Assembly: GCF_001555965.1 (NCBI RefSeq)
Contig: NZ_LSHX01000056.1
Coordinates: 1 to 64,000 of the forward strand
Direction: 5' to 3'
DNA length: 64,000 nt
Source: Sphingomonas sp. CCH21-G11
GTDB taxonomy: Bacteria > Pseudomonadota > Alphaproteobacteria > Sphingomonadales > Sphingomonadaceae
The notes under the pieces were generated by a model that searched no databases, had not been told where the DNA came from, and saw nothing but the letters and a program-made list of their open reading frames with translations. Each line of letters starts with the position of its first letter. The first letter of the stretch is position 1. Below are positions 63,215-64,000 of this stretch, piece after piece. The position numbers were made by a program, and so were the translations under genes.

Positions 63215-64000
63215 CTACCAGCGCGGGGTGCGCGCCAGGCGGTTTTCGCGATCGATCGACATGAGGATACCCAGGCAGATCAGGACCGTCATCTGCGCCG
63301 ATCCGCCCCAGCTGACCAGCGGAAGCGGAATGCCGACGACCGGTGCCAGACCCATCACCATCGCCATGTTGATCGCCATGTAGAAGAAGATCGTCGTCGC
63401 CAGCCCGGCCGCGGTCAGCCGCATGAATCGGGTCGAGGCCTGAATCCCCACGCCGACGCCCCAGCGGATCAGGAGGAGGAACGCGACGATCAGGAACAGC
63501 CCGCCCATCAGCCCCCATTCCTCCGCCATGGTGGCGAAGACGAAATCGGTGTGTCCTTCGGGCAGATAGTCGAGATGGCTCTGCGTCCCGTTGAGGAAGC
63601 CCTTGCCGAACAACCCGCCCGATCCGATCGCGATCTTCGACTGGCTGATGTGATAGCCGGTGCCGAGCGGATCATTCTCTGGATTGAGGAAGGTCAGCAC
63701 ACGCTTGCGCTGATAATCGTGGAGCAGGAAATTGACCGCCAGCGGCACCGCCAGCGCCAGCCCGAGTGCCCCGCCGATGAAAAGCCGCAGCGGCACGCCG
63801 GCCAGGAACATGACCGTCAGCCCGCCGGCCACGATCATCAGCGCGGTGCCGAGGTCGGGCTGGAGCATCACCAGCGCGGCCGGAAACCCGATCATCGCGC
63901 CCGCGGCCAGGATCGGCGTGAGCTTGCGCGCCTCGCCGGGTGGCTGAAGATCGAAGAACTTGGCGAGCGCCAGGACGATGCCGAGCTTCATCAGCTCGGA
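63215..64000 (-). CDS. rodA: Rod-shape-determining protein RodA (FtsW/RodA/SpoVE family), 5' end outside window
   Basis: The last 261 residues of a SEDS-family peptidoglycan glycosyltransferase: SELMKLGIVLALAKFF at the window edge, FPAALVMLQPDLGTALMIVA, IAIGSGGLFGKGFLNGTQSH, DYLPEGHTDFVFATMAEEWG and VVGIPLPLVSWGGSA are family signatures. It works with PBP2 in cell elongation. The frame is open past 64000 on the minus strand. It is a core chromosomal gene and marks DNA outside the element. Confidence 0.95.
   Translation of the reverse strand, partial: SELMKLGIVLALAKFFDLQPPGEARKLTPILAAGAMIGFPAALVMLQPDLGTALMIVAGGLTVMFLAGVPLRLFIGGALGLALAVPLAVNFLLHDYQRKRVLTFLNPENDPLGTGYHISQSKIAIGSGGLFGKGFLNGTQSHLDYLPEGHTDFVFATMAEEWGLMGGLFLIVAFLLLIRWGVGVGIQASTRFMRLTAAGLATTIFFYMAINMAMVMGLAPVVGIPLPLVSWGGSAQMTVLICLGILMSIDRENRLARTPRW

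Overview
The window is high-GC DNA whose proteins look like those of an alphaproteobacterium, most likely a sphingomonad (inferred from the Trb-type conjugation genes, a strawberry-notch helicase with DUF932 and ParB partners, and the cop genes; no 16S gene is present). Almost all of it (about 1-63,026) reads as one integrative and conjugative element (ICE) of the Trb/Tn4371-like kind. It ends against a tRNA-Lys(CUU) gene at 63,024-63,099, followed by the chromosomal gene rodA. No integrase, transposase, CRISPR array or rRNA was found, so the left end lies outside the window.

Layout. (1) 1-11,442: metal cargo. The end of a CzcA-type RND pump and two CDF transporters; a CsoR repressor operon with a tiny coupled ORF and a DUF305 protein; a divergent CueR-like MerR regulator and glutaredoxin-MauE membrane protein; a CnrYXH-like anti-sigma/sensor/ECF sigma trio; and copA, copB, copC, copD. 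(2) 11,651-22,070: a LysR regulator, then DUF2274-trbI-trbG-trbF-trbL-trbK-trbJ-trbE-trbD-trbC-trbB on the minus strand (mating-pair formation). (3) 22,100-38,144: a defence-type cargo island lying exactly between trbB and the usual upstream pair traG/RHH. (4) 38,277-49,579: traG coupling protein, Xre-RES toxin-antitoxin pair, relaxase with a likely oriT, lytic transglycosylase, DUF736, traF peptidase, DUF2840, an iteron-like candidate origin, repA, AlpA-like and Xre regulators. (5) 50,192-62,481: accessory and plasmid-maintenance genes (SLOG/DUF2493, toprim primase-like, strawberry-notch helicase-methylase, ParB, DUF932). (6) 62,482-63,026: a gene-free, hairpin-rich end, then the tRNA and rodA.

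The most interesting part is the defence island. One minus-strand set of genes runs sbcD, sbcC, a GHKL-ATPase carrying a C-terminal HExxH metallopeptidase motif, and a 1,290-residue SMC/Rad50-like ATPase. The last protein ends in what I read as two tandem LexA/S24-like domains, the second keeping a Ser/Lys pair. A WYL-domain regulator, a CoiA-like nuclease and an SNase-like protein are encoded divergently. Beside them lies an Eco29kI-type (GIY-YIG) restriction-modification pair whose upstream vsr gene is reduced to a fragment with a Trp-to-stop change. I do not recognise the ATPase/peptidase combination as a named anti-phage system.

How it fits together: relaxase, TraG and the Trb channel would move the element; RepA/iterons, ParB, Xre-RES and possibly the R-M pair would maintain it; metal resistance and defence genes are the cargo that pays for carriage.
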